Origin: Actinobacteria bacterium Ga0077560
GTDB lineage: Bacteria > Actinomycetota > Thermoleophilia > Miltoncostaeales > Miltoncostaeaceae
Reading direction: 5' to 3'
Assembly (NCBI GenBank): GCA_001464275.1
Contig: LNFL01000163.1
Coordinates: 30,396-94,395, forward strand
Length of the DNA stretch: 64,000 bases
This document shows positions 47,287 through 56,592 of the stretch, piece by piece; position 1 is the stretch's first letter, and each line of letters starts with the position of its first letter. Below the pieces are notes generated by a model. The model had not been told where the DNA came from. It searched no databases and worked only from the letters and a program-made list of their open reading frames with translations. A program made the position numbers and the translations under genes.

Positions 47287-47475
47287 TCGTCGCACCTCCG
47301 TGCCAACGGGATGGTCGGGCCCGGCCGGGCCCGGCGGCGACAATACCAAGAAACACTCGTGGTTTTGCTGTGTTTTATGTCACCCGCGGCTCGTCGCCGG
47401 GCGGCGGTGCATCGGTTGCGCTCCCCCGATGAGGTGTAGTCGAATAACCACAATTCGACGCATGGAGGCTTGAGG

Positions 47476-48441
47476 ATGCGCGCACGGAATGCGATCACCG
47501 GCGGGCTCGCCGCCCTTATGGCGGCCACGGTGCCGGCCATGGGCCAGTCCCCCGCCGAGCAGGCCCTTCGTACCCGCCTGCCGGCCGATGTGGAGCGCCA
47601 CTGCGTCGCGTTGGCCACCCCTGCGGCGGGCGCGGACGCGGCCGTGGTGTGCGATCTCCCGACCAGCGTCGGAGTGACCGTGATCTACCTCCGCTTCCCG
47701 TCGTTCGAGGCCGCCGAGACCCGCTACGGACGCCTGGTCTCGGCGGTCCCCCGGCGACGTGATCCCGACCTCCGGCGGTGCCGAACCCGCGCGCTGTCCG
47801 AGGAGGCCGTGTTCACACGGGCCGGTATCCCGGCCGGACGCGTGGGTTGCTACCGCACCCGGGCCAATGCGGTCGTGGTGACCCTCGACGCCTCGAGCGC
47901 GATCGTCTCGGTCGCCGTCCGCCCCGACCGCGATCGCGCCGCGCTCTGGTCGTGGTGGGAGCGGAACGACCTCACGGGGCCGCTCGACCCAGCGGTCGCG
48001 ACCGCCGGCGTGCGCTTCCCCAACGGCCTCGAGCGCGCCCTGCTGCTCGACATCTCCCCCACGGTGGCCGGCTCGGGCTGCGTTCGTCCCGGTCAGGCCG
48101 CCGGCGCCTGGATCGCCGCGCTGCGGTGCCCGCTGGGCACGGGCGGCCAGGTGACCTACCGCCGGTACGCCGACCCCGAGCTGGGGCAGGCCGACTACCT
48201 GCGAAGCATCCGCACCCTCGGGATCGCCGAGCGCACCGGCGGGGCCTGCAGCGGCGCTCGGCGGATCGAGCGCTACTACTTCGAGGGCGGCCAGACCAAG
48301 GGGCGGTACGCGTGCACCCGCACCGCCGATGGACGTGCCCGGCTGGAGTGGCTGGACTTCACGAGCGGGATCCGGGGCATCGCGGTGGACGCGGTGCCCC
48401 AGGCATCGCTGTGGAACTGGTGGCGTGCCCAGGCGCGGTGA
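47476..48441 (+). CDS. Secreted hypothetical protein with two related halves
   Basis: Signal peptide; RCRTRALSEEAVFTRAGIPAGRVGCYRTRANAVVVTLDASSAIVSVAVRPDRDRAALWSWW vs GACSGARRIERYYFEGGQTKGRYACTRTADGRARLEWLDFTSGIRGIAVDAVPQASLWNWW. Confidence 0.75.
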   Translation: MRARNAITGGLAALMAATVPAMGQSPAEQALRTRLPADVERHCVALATPAAGADAAVVCDLPTSVGVTVIYLRFPSFEAAETRYGRLVSAVPRRRDPDLRRCRTRALSEEAVFTRAGIPAGRVGCYRTRANAVVVTLDASSAIVSVAVRPDRDRAALWSWWERNDLTGPLDPAVATAGVRFPNGLERALLLDISPTVAGSGCVRPGQAAGAWIAALRCPLGTGGQVTYRRYADPELGQADYLRSIRTLGIAERTGGACSGARRIERYYFEGGQTKGRYACTRTADGRARLEWLDFTSGIRGIAVDAVPQASLWNWWRAQAR

Positions 48442-48530
48442 CCCGCCCCCGGGCTCAACCCGGCCCGGCCCAATGCCGAATTCACGATCAAGATTGCATC
48501 GCGCCACCCCGGCCCGATAACGTCGTCCGT

Positions 48531-48608
48531 GGTCAAGAGCGCCAGCGCCAAGCCCCGGCTCGCTGGCCGGCTTCCCTCCTCCGCGGTGGGGTGCCCCGGG
48601 TGAAGACC
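48531..48608 (+). ncRNA. SAM-IV-like riboswitch aptamer (sequence-level recognition)
   Basis: GGTCAAGAGCGCCAGCGCCAAGCCCCGGCTCGCTGGCCGGCTTCCCTCCTCCGCGGTGGGGTGCCCCGGGTGAAGACC; P1 GGTC/GACC, P2 GCCAGCG/CGCTGGC; followed by hairpins (CTCACG-tc-CGTGAG; GGACCC...GGGTCC) before ATG 48690. Confidence 0.75.
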
Positions 48609-48689
48609 GGGCCGCGTCGCTCACGTCCGTGAGCCGCGCGGCAAGCGCGGACCCGCCTTCCGGGTCCAGAACCACGACCCAGGATCACC

Positions 48690-50015
48690 ATGACCGTCTC
48701 ACTGCTCCGTGGCCGTGCGCGCCACGATGCCGCGCCCGGCCACCACCCGCTCGCCGAGCTGGTCGGCGCCGGCCTGCACGTCCCCGTCCTCGGGGGCCGC
48801 ACCGCCCCCTACGTGAACCTCGATTGCGCGGCGACCGCGCCTGCGCTGGTCTGCGTCGCAGAGGCCGTGACACGTCTGCTGCCCCACTACGCCAGCGTCC
48901 ATCGCGGCGCGGGCCTTCCCTCCCGCACCTGCACGGCCGCCTACGAGGCCTCCCGCGCGGAGGTCCACCGCTTCGCCGGCGCACGCGACGACGACGTGGT
49001 GGTCTTCACCAGGAACACCACCGACGCGCTCAACCTGCTGGCGTCGGCGGTGCCCCGCGGCGCCGGGGACGTGCTGTTCCTGGACATGGAGCACCACGCC
49101 AACCTGCTGCCCTGGCAGACGCTTCCGCACCGCTGCGTCCCCGTCGCGCCGACCGTGGCGCAGACGCTGGAGCGCCTGGCCACCGCGCTCGCCGTGCGCC
49201 CGGTGGCCCTGGTCGCGGTCACCGGCGCCTCCAACGTCACCGGCGAGGTCCCGCCCGTCGGCGACATCGTGGCACTGGCGCGCACCGCCGGCGCGCGCGT
49301 GGTGATCGACGCCGCACAGCTCGCGCCGCACCGGCGGCTGGACCTGGCCGGGACCGGCGCCGACTACATCGCACTGTCGGGCCACAAGCTCTACGCGCCC
49401 TTCGGCGCGGGCGCCCTCATCGGGCGGCGGGACTGGCTCGACGCGGCCCCTCCGCACCAGCTGGGCGGTGGCGCGGTGCGCGAGGTCACGATCGCCGAGA
49501 CCACCTGGGCGGCGGCACCCGCGCGCCACGAGGGCGGGACGCCCAACCTGGTCGGCGCCGTCGCCCTGGCGGCCGCGTGCCGCACCCTGTCGAGCCTCCC
49601 CGAGGGCGCCCTGGAGTCGCACGAGTCGGCGCTGCTGGACCGCCTGCGCGCCGGGTTCGCCGCCATCCCGGGGGTCCGGGTCCTGCGCGTGTGGGACGAC
49701 CACGCCGACGTGGTCGGGGTGGCCTCGTTCACCGTGGACGGCCACGACCCCGGTGAGCTGGGCGCGTGCCTGTCGGCCGAGCACGCCGTCGGTGTGCGCA
49801 GCGGCAGGTTCTGCGCCCACCCGCTGCTCCAGCGCCTGGGCGCCCCCGGCGGCGCGCTGCGGGCGAGCTTCGGCGTGGGGACGACGGTGCGCGACGTCGA
49901 CCGCCTCCTGAACGCCCTCGAGACCGTTCTGCGCGACGGCCCCCGCTTCGCCTACCGCCGGGACGGCGCGAGGTGGAGCCCGGTGGTGGACGACCGGCCG
50001 TCTCCGGATCTGTGA
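48690..50015 (+). CDS. Class V aminotransferase-fold PLP-dependent enzyme (cysteine desulfurase-like)
   Basis: YVNLDCAATAPALVCVAEAVTRLLPHYASVHRGAGLPSRTCTAAYEASR, TRNTTDALNLLA, LSGHKLYAPFGAGALIGRRDWL, VRSGRFCAHPLLQRLG. Confidence 0.92.
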   Translation: MTVSLLRGRARHDAAPGHHPLAELVGAGLHVPVLGGRTAPYVNLDCAATAPALVCVAEAVTRLLPHYASVHRGAGLPSRTCTAAYEASRAEVHRFAGARDDDVVVFTRNTTDALNLLASAVPRGAGDVLFLDMEHHANLLPWQTLPHRCVPVAPTVAQTLERLATALAVRPVALVAVTGASNVTGEVPPVGDIVALARTAGARVVIDAAQLAPHRRLDLAGTGADYIALSGHKLYAPFGAGALIGRRDWLDAAPPHQLGGGAVREVTIAETTWAAAPARHEGGTPNLVGAVALAAACRTLSSLPEGALESHESALLDRLRAGFAAIPGVRVLRVWDDHADVVGVASFTVDGHDPGELGACLSAEHAVGVRSGRFCAHPLLQRLGAPGGALRASFGVGTTVRDVDRLLNALETVLRDGPRFAYRRDGARWSPVVDDRPSPDL

Positions 50016-50131
50016 TGCCCAGGGGTCGGAACGTCGCGCGACCAATCTGGATATATTCGGTCAGGATTTCCGGGTAGAGTGTCGCCGGCTCGGATCCACC
50101 GGCCCGTCACCCAACCCACGGGGAATCCCAC

Positions 50132-50713
50132 ATGTCCGACATCCTCAACGAGGTTCTCTCCGCCAACGCCTCATACGCCGAGGACTTCGGCGAACTCGGG
50201 TCGCTCGCCCTCCCGCCGGCCCGCGGCTTCGCGATCCTCACCTGCATGGACGCCCGCCTGGATCCCGCCAAGTACGCGGGGCTGAGCGAGGGCGACGCCC
50301 ACGTCATCCGCAACGCCGGCGGCCGCGCCAGCGACGACGCGATCCGCTCGCTCGTGATCTCCTACAAGCTGCTCGGCACCCGCGAGTGGTTCGTCATCCA
50401 CCACACCGACTGCGGGATGGAGTTCTTCGACGACGGCACGATGCGCGGCCTGCTGCGCAGCAGCCTGGAGACCGCGGCGCTCGGCGCGGACGGCTTCACC
50501 GACGTCGGCGCGGGCCCCGGGTCCACCGAGGGTGACTACATCGACTGGCTCACCATCGCCGACCAGCACGGCGCGGTCGTCGACGACGTCACGCGCATCC
50601 GGAACCACCCGCTGGTCCCGAAGCGCATCCCCGTCTACGGCTACGTCTACGACGTACGGTCCGGCCGCCTCATCGAGGTGCCCGAAGCAACCGCGGCGGG
50701 CGCGGCCTCCTGA
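50132..50713 (+). CDS. Beta-carbonic anhydrase
   Basis: [67 protein letters not shown]; zinc ligands C...H..C present. Confidence 0.95.
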   Translation: MSDILNEVLSANASYAEDFGELGSLALPPARGFAILTCMDARLDPAKYAGLSEGDAHVIRNAGGRASDDAIRSLVISYKLLGTREWFVIHHTDCGMEFFDDGTMRGLLRSSLETAALGADGFTDVGAGPGSTEGDYIDWLTIADQHGAVVDDVTRIRNHPLVPKRIPVYGYVYDVRSGRLIEVPEATAAGAAS

Positions 50714-50902
50714 TCAGGACGCCGGCTTCGGACGGGCCCCGTCCGGAGCCGGCGCGCCGGGCGGCGAGTCTTCGCCCGGGTCGTCTCCGCAGCGTCCGCA
50801 CACGGCCGCGTCGATGAAGGCGCCGCAGCGCGTGCAGACGCGGTCCATCCAGCAGGGCGGCTCGCCGCCCTCACCCCGTCCCTCGCGAACCGGCTCCGGC
50901 AT
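50714..50902 (-). CDS. Small zinc-ribbon-like protein
   Basis: MPEPVREGRGEGGEPPCWMDRVCTRCGAFIDAAVCGRCGDDPGED with CTRC/CGRC pairs; stop abuts the carbonic anhydrase stop. Confidence 0.55.
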   Translation of the reverse strand: MPEPVREGRGEGGEPPCWMDRVCTRCGAFIDAAVCGRCGDDPGEDSPPGAPAPDGARPKPAS

Positions 50903-50999
50903 GTCCTGACCGTACCCGTCGGTGGCCGCCCCTGAACGGGGTCGTCGGAGCCGCGCCCGAGCCCGTGCTCCACCAGATGGTCGGGCGGCGGCGGGCCTC

Positions 51000-51030
51000 T
51001 TGACAATTCTTATTCGTCGCATAAGAATTG
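51000..51030 (+). promoter_or_regulatory. Candidate promoter overlapping a perfect 10+10 bp operator-like palindrome
   Basis: TTGACA (51000-51005), CAATTCTTAT-tcgtcgc-ATAAGAATTG (51004-51030), weak -10 AAGAAT (51023-51028) at 17 nt spacing; AT-rich island in a GC-rich background. Confidence 0.7.
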
Positions 51031-51036
51031 CTTCTC

Positions 51037-51411
51037 ATGAGGTCCCGTCCGGCGATTCACCCAAGCGTTGAGCAGACGTCCGCTCTGGTCAGCGTGGTGA
51101 TGGATCTCGCCGACGACCTGGGCGTCACATGCGCCGTGGTGGTCGTGGATGCCGACGGTGGACTGCTCCGCGCGCAGCGCCATCCGCGGCTGCGGATCGG
51201 CGCGCTGGATGAGGCGGCCGACCGGGCACGCGAGGCCCTCGCGGCCGCCGGGTTCACCGAGGCGGGGGCGGCCGCCGGGCTCACGCTCGACGGATGGCCC
51301 CTCCCGGTGGGCGCCGTCGGCGTCTCGGGAGGCCCGCCGGGTTTCGCCGGGGAAGCCGTCCGCTCAGCCGTGCTGGCCTCCGGACTGGGCCGCCTCCACG
51401 CGGACGCATGA
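51037..51411 (+). CDS. GlcG/HbpS (DUF336)-like small protein
   Basis: VSVVMDLADDLGVTCAVVVVDADGGLLRAQRHPRLRIGALDEAADRAREALAAAG...LPVGAVGVSGGPPGFAGEAVRSAVLAS. Confidence 0.6.
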   Translation: MRSRPAIHPSVEQTSALVSVVMDLADDLGVTCAVVVVDADGGLLRAQRHPRLRIGALDEAADRAREALAAAGFTEAGAAAGLTLDGWPLPVGAVGVSGGPPGFAGEAVRSAVLASGLGRLHADA

Positions 51412-51537
51412 GCACGCACCGCATCGCCCGATGCGACCGGCCGGCCGCGGCCGCGCGGCACGCCGGTGCCCCGGAGCGAAATCCCGCTTCGCTGATCGGA
51501 TTTCCGTCCGACCGCATGGCCAGGCACAATCCCGCGC

Positions 51538-52002
51538 ATGCGCGTCTCTGCGAAGGCCGACTACGGCCTGCGGGCGATGGCCTCCCTCGCCCTCCTGTCC
51601 GCCGGCCGCGACGGGCCGGTCACGCGCGAGCAGATCGGGGAGTCCCAGGAGATCCCGGTCGCCTTCCTGGAGAACATCCTGCTCGACCTCAAGCGGGCCG
51701 GCCTGGTGACCAGCGTCCGCGGACAGCGGGGCGGCTTCCGGCTCTCCCGCCCGGCGAACACGATCACCCTGGCGCAGGTCATCCGCGCGCTGGAGGGCCC
51801 GCTGGCCAGCGTGCGCGGGCAACGTCCCGAGAGCCTCGCGTACACCGGCCCGGCCGCGACGCTGCGCGAGGTGTGGATCGCCGTGCGGGCGAACCTGCGG
51901 GCGGTGCTGGAGCAGGTCACGATCGCGGATCTCGTCGAGGGACGGCTTCCCGAGGACATCGCGGCGCTCACCGAGGTCCCGGACGCCTGGCACGCCCGCT
52001 GA
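51538..52002 (+). CDS. Rrf2 family transcriptional regulator (no cysteines)
   Basis: MRVSAKADYGLRAMASLALLSAG, EIPVAFLENILLDLKRAGLVTSVRGQRGGFRLSRPANTITLAQVIRALEGPLA. Confidence 0.93.
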   Translation: MRVSAKADYGLRAMASLALLSAGRDGPVTREQIGESQEIPVAFLENILLDLKRAGLVTSVRGQRGGFRLSRPANTITLAQVIRALEGPLASVRGQRPESLAYTGPAATLREVWIAVRANLRAVLEQVTIADLVEGRLPEDIAALTEVPDAWHAR

Positions 52003-52051
52003 CGCGGGCGGTCCCGGGCCTCCACACCACACCCAGCACCGGCGCGCCAAG

Positions 52052-53251
52052 GTGAGCGACGGCCGCCGCACCGCCGTGGTCCTGCAGGCGTCCGGGCCGA
52101 ACGGGCTCGCGATCGTTCGTGCGCTCGGGCGGGCCGGCGTCCCGGTGGTGGCCGCCGACGACGACCCATGGGCCATCGGGCTCCGCTCGCGCTGGGCGCG
52201 CCCGCATGCGCTGCCCGACCCGCTCGCCGACGCCGGCGCCTTCGTCGACGGGCTGCTGGCGCTGGGAGCGCGGCTGGGCGACCGGCCGGTGCTGTTTCCC
52301 ACCCACGACGAGACGCTCAACGCGATCGGCGCGCGGGAGGCGGAGGTGGACGCCCTGTTCGCCCGCCCCTGGACCGCATGGGAACGCCACGAGCGGATCA
52401 TGGACAAGCTCCACCAGCACGAGGTGGCCCGCTCGATCGGCTTCCCGGTGCCGCGCACCATCACCCCGCGCGACGAGGCGGACGTCGCCGGGGCCGCCGC
52501 GGACCTGCGGTTCCCCGTGGTCATCAAGCCGGGCAACGACCCCGCCTTCCGGCGTCGGATCGGACGGCAGCTCATCCGCGCGGAGTCCCCCGCGGACCTG
52601 CTGCGCGCCTGGGACCAGGTGGGCGGGCCGGGCCTGCACATCAGCGAGGCGATCCCCGGCGGCGACGACCACCTGTGGGCGCTGTGCAGCTACCGCGACG
52701 TCTCCGGCCGCCCGCTGGCGTCGTGGACCGGCAGGAAGCTGCGGCAGTGGCCGCCGGACTTCGGCACCGGCCGCGCCGTCGAGGCGCGCTGGGACCCCGC
52801 GTACGCCGCCCGCGGCCACGAGCTGCTCGACGCGCTGGGGCTGCACGGCATGTCCCACCTGGAGACCAAGCTCGATCCCCGTGACGGCCGGCAGTACCTC
52901 ATCGAGGTGAACGCCCGGTCCTGGCTGTTCATCGACGCCGCCGTGGTGAGCGGGGTCGACATCCCGATGGCCGCATACCTGGACGCCGTGGGTACGCCGC
53001 GCAGCTGGGCCACGCCGCACCGCAGCGGCGTGCGGTGGATCCTGGCGACCCGGCACATCCCCGCGGGCATCGCCGAGGTGGCCCGCGGCCGCTGGAGCGC
53101 GCGGGCCCTGGCGGGCTCGCTGCGGCCGCCGGTGCACGAGGGCCTGCTGAGCCTCACCGATCCCATGCCGGCGGTCGCCGTCGCGCGCCGCCAGATCCTC
53201 TGGGTCCGGCGGGCCGTGACGCGTGATCGTGACCATCACGACGTGGGCTGA
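52052..53251 (+). CDS. ATP-grasp domain carboxylate-amine ligase-like protein
   Basis: RTAVVLQASGPNGLAIVRALGRAGVPVVAADDDPWAIGLRSR, HQHEVARSIGFPVPRTITP, FPVVIKPGNDPAFR, YLIEVNARSWLFIDAAVVSGVDIPMAAY; GTG start. Confidence 0.87.
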   Translation: MSDGRRTAVVLQASGPNGLAIVRALGRAGVPVVAADDDPWAIGLRSRWARPHALPDPLADAGAFVDGLLALGARLGDRPVLFPTHDETLNAIGAREAEVDALFARPWTAWERHERIMDKLHQHEVARSIGFPVPRTITPRDEADVAGAAADLRFPVVIKPGNDPAFRRRIGRQLIRAESPADLLRAWDQVGGPGLHISEAIPGGDDHLWALCSYRDVSGRPLASWTGRKLRQWPPDFGTGRAVEARWDPAYAARGHELLDALGLHGMSHLETKLDPRDGRQYLIEVNARSWLFIDAAVVSGVDIPMAAYLDAVGTPRSWATPHRSGVRWILATRHIPAGIAEVARGRWSARALAGSLRPPVHEGLLSLTDPMPAVAVARRQILWVRRAVTRDRDHHDVG

Positions 53252-53302
53252 TCCGGCCCCCGGGGCTTCGCCCGCGGCCCGGCAGGGCATACCGTGTCAT
53301 CA

Positions 53303-54722
53303 ATGGCCACCGGCATCGCACACATCGACGCGCTGCTGAGCCCGGCCGCGCACGGCCCGCGGCGGCGCGTCGTGGTGATCGGCGGCGGCTTCGCCGGACT
53401 CCGGGCGGTCCGCGCGCTGCGCGACGTCCCGGTGGACGTGACCCTCATCGACCGCCGGAACTTCCACCTGTTCCAGCCGCTGCTGTACCAGGTGGCCACC
53501 GGCGCGCTGAGCGCGGGAGAGATCGCGGCGCCGCTGCGATCGGTGCTGCGCGGCCAGCGCAACGTCCGGGTGATCCTGGGCGAGGTGGGCGACATCGACC
53601 TGGCCGGCCGCCGCGTGGTGCTGCGCCCCCTGGAGGGCCCCGGCGACGAGGTGACCTGCCCGTACGACGACCTGGTCGTGGCGGCCGGCGGCCGCACCAC
53701 CTACTTCGGGAACGACCAGTGGGAGCCCCTCGCTCCCGGGCTGAAGACCGTGGAGGACGCGCTGGAGCTGCGGCGCCGCATCCTGGTGGCCTTCGAGGCG
53801 GCCGAGCGCGAGACCGACGAACGGTTGCAGGCCGCGTGGCTCACCTTCGCGGTGGTGGGCGCGGGCCCCACGGGCGTGGAGATGGCCGGCCAGATCGTGG
53901 AGATGGCCCGCGACACGCTGCGCCGTCGACCCCTCCACCGCGCGCGTGCTGCTGATCGAGGCGGCGCCCGCGGCGCTGCCGGGGTTCGCGCCGACACTCC
54001 AGCAGCGCGCCTCGCGCGACCTGCGCAGCCACGGCGTGGAGCTGATGCCCGATCGCATGGTGGTGGAGATCACCCACGACGCCATCACGGTGCGCGACAC
54101 CGAGGGCGCGACGCAGCGCATCCCCACCCGCACCGTCGTGTGGGGTGCCGGCGTGCGCGCCGCAGCGCTCGCCGGCCGCCTGGCCGAGCAGGCCGGGATC
54201 GCGCCGGACCGGGGCGGGCGGATCCCCGTGGACGCCTCGTTCACCATCCCCGGCCATCCCGAGGTGTTCGTGGTGGGCGACATCGCGCGGGCCGAGGGCC
54301 CCGACGGCACCCCGCTTCCCGGGATCGCCCCGGTTGCGATGCAGCAGGGCCACCACGTCGGACGCGTCATCGCCGCCCGCGCCACGGGGCGCGCGGCGCC
54401 GTCGACGTTCCGGTACCGCGACCGCGGGAGCCTGGCCACCATCGGCCGCGCCCGCGCCGTGGGGACGGTCTTCGGCGTGCGCGTGGCCGGGCTGCCCGCG
54501 TGGCTGGCCTGGCTGGGCATCCACCTGACCTACCTCATCGGCTTCCAGAACCGCCTGTTCGTGTTCCTGCGCTGGTCCATCAGCTTCCTCACACGCGGCC
54601 GCGGCGCCCGGATCATCAACGAGCCGTGGGAGGCCACCGGCGCGCTGGCCGTCGTCCCCCCACAGGAGGACGAGGCCGGCGGGCACGTGGACCTACGCGC
54701 CCGGGACGTGGTCCGCCGCTGA
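53303..54722 (+). pseudogene. ndh: Type II NADH dehydrogenase-like FAD oxidoreductase, frame-disrupted near nt 53927
   Basis: RVVVIGGGFAGLRAVRALRDVPVDVTLIDRRNFHLFQPLLYQVATGALSAGEIAAPLRSVLR...GPTGVEMAGQIVEMARDTLRR, then phase change to VDPSTARVLLIEAAPAALPGFAPTLQQRASRDLRSHGVEL...RTVVWGAGVRAAALA. Confidence 0.85.
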
Positions 54723-55313
54723 GCGGTCACCGCCGCGGACGGGCGCGGCGGCGAACAGGTCCACCATCGCCGCGCAGAACGCGGGCAGGTCGGTGGGGCT
54801 GCGGCTGGTCACCAGGTTGCCGTCCCGGCAGACCTCCTCGTTCACGCGGATGCCGCCGGCGTTCTCGATGTCGGTGGTGATGCTGGGCCACCCCGTGAGC
54901 GTCCTGCCGCGCACCGCGTCGGCCTGCACCAGCAGCCACGGCGCGTGGCAGATCGCCGCCACCGGCCTGCCCTCGTCCATGAAGTGCCGCACGAACGCCA
55001 CGGCGCGATCGTCCATCCGCAGCCGGTCGGGGTTCGCGACGCCACCGGGGAGCATGAGGGCGTCGTAGTCGGAGGGGTCGGGCCCGTCCTCCAGCGCGGT
55101 GTCCACCGGGAAGATGTCGCCCTTGTCGAGGTGCTGCATCGCCTGCGCCTCACCCGGCTCGGGGGCGATGAGCTCCGCCTGGCCGCCGGCGGCGCGCACC
55201 GCGCGCATCGGCTCGGCCAGCTCGGACTGCTCGATCCCCTCGTTGGCCACCAGGAACGCCACGCGACGGCCCTCCAGGGGGCGTTCCGCGCGCCGGTTGT
55301 GATCATCGGTCAT
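54693..55313 (-). CDS. DJ-1/PfpI family (type 1 glutamine amidotransferase domain) protein
   Basis: GRRVAFLVANEGIEQSELAEPMRAVRAAGGQAELIAPE, YDALMLPGGVANPDRLR, AAICHAPWLLVQADAVRGRTLTGWPSITTDIENAGG. Confidence 0.93.
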   Translation of the reverse strand: MTDDHNRRAERPLEGRRVAFLVANEGIEQSELAEPMRAVRAAGGQAELIAPEPGEAQAMQHLDKGDIFPVDTALEDGPDPSDYDALMLPGGVANPDRLRMDDRAVAFVRHFMDEGRPVAAICHAPWLLVQADAVRGRTLTGWPSITTDIENAGGIRVNEEVCRDGNLVTSRSPTDLPAFCAAMVDLFAAAPVRGGDRSAADHVPGA

Positions 55314-55386
55314 GCCGCATCACCTGCCTTCGGTTGGGAGCGACCTCCAGTGCCCGCGGGTGGCCCCACGGAAACCCGGATGCGGC

Positions 55387-56535
55387 TCACGCCGCCCGCC
55401 GCCGCAGGCCACGGCGGCGCACCGCCACCGGCTGGGGAACCTCCTCGTGGACGTGCTCGCGCGGGCGCACCCAGAGCTCCTCCACCAGGATCACGAGCGC
55501 GGACAGGACGGGCACCGCCACCAGCAGGGCCACCGGGCCGAGCGCGGTCGACACGGCCACCACCCCCACCGCCACCAGGGCCGGGTGCAGGCTCACGGTG
55601 CGGGCCATCACCACGGGCACCAGCAGGTTCCCCTCCACCTGCTGGATCACCAGGATCACCACCGCGGTGAGGATGGCCAGCTCGACCGACTCGGCGAGGG
55701 CGATCAGCACCGCCGGGATCGAGACGATGATGGGCCCGAAGTAGGGGACGAACTCCCCCAGCGCGCCGAGCACCGCCAGCAGCACGGCGAACGGCAGGCC
55801 CAGCAACAGGAATGCCACGTAGAGCAGGACACCCACGGCGACCATGTTCACCAGGGTCCCCAGCAGCCAGCCCAGCCAGGCGGCGCGGATCCGCTCCAGG
55901 GTCCCCAGCGCCCAGTCCCGGCGGTCCGGCGGCACGAGCCGGATCATCCCGTCCACCAGCGGCTGCGGCCGGATCGCGATGTACAGGGCGGTGATCAGCA
56001 CCAGCACCACGCCCGCGGCGATGCTCAGCACGCCGGTCACCAACCCGGGCGAGAGCAGATCGAGGGCCACCGCCTGCGCCTGCTCGAGCAGGTGGTCGGG
56101 GGTCGTGCCGGTCAGCGACTCCACCTCGCCGCCAACCCGCGCCAGGACGTCCGGCACCTGCTCGCGCAGGGTGTCGGTCTCGGTGGTGAGCGGCCGGGCG
56201 ATGAGGACGACCGCGCCCACCACCCCGCCGAGGGTGGCCGCGAGCACCCCGGAGGCCCCGATGACCCGCGGCACCCCCACCCGCTCCAGCCGGGTGGTGG
56301 CGGCCGACAGCGCCAGCGCGACGGTGACCGTGAGCACCATCAGCAGCCCCAGCGTCAGCAGCTGCCGGATGAAGAAGGCGATCACCACCAGCAGCGCGGC
56401 CAGCAGCACCGCCCGGTAGGCGATGGCGGCCGGAGACGCGGGCACCGAGGCAGCCGGCTTCCACGGGACGACCTCCTGCGGGGCGGCCATCGTCTCCCGG
56501 GAGCGGCCCGGGTCCTCGTGAGGCGTCTCGGACAC
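55387..56535 (-). CDS. AI-2E family transporter
   Basis: VLLYVAFLLLGLPFAVLLAVLGALGEFVPYFGPIIVSIPAVLIALAESVELAILTAVVILVIQQVEGNLLVPVVMARTVSLHP. Confidence 0.94.
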   Translation of the reverse strand: MSETPHEDPGRSRETMAAPQEVVPWKPAASVPASPAAIAYRAVLLAALLVVIAFFIRQLLTLGLLMVLTVTVALALSAATTRLERVGVPRVIGASGVLAATLGGVVGAVVLIARPLTTETDTLREQVPDVLARVGGEVESLTGTTPDHLLEQAQAVALDLLSPGLVTGVLSIAAGVVLVLITALYIAIRPQPLVDGMIRLVPPDRRDWALGTLERIRAAWLGWLLGTLVNMVAVGVLLYVAFLLLGLPFAVLLAVLGALGEFVPYFGPIIVSIPAVLIALAESVELAILTAVVILVIQQVEGNLLVPVVMARTVSLHPALVAVGVVAVSTALGPVALLVAVPVLSALVILVEELWVRPREHVHEEVPQPVAVRRRGLRRRAA

Positions 56536-56592
56536 GCCCCCGGCGTACCCGGGCCCGCTGGTGCCGAACCCGGCCCCGCGCCCGGACCGCGA

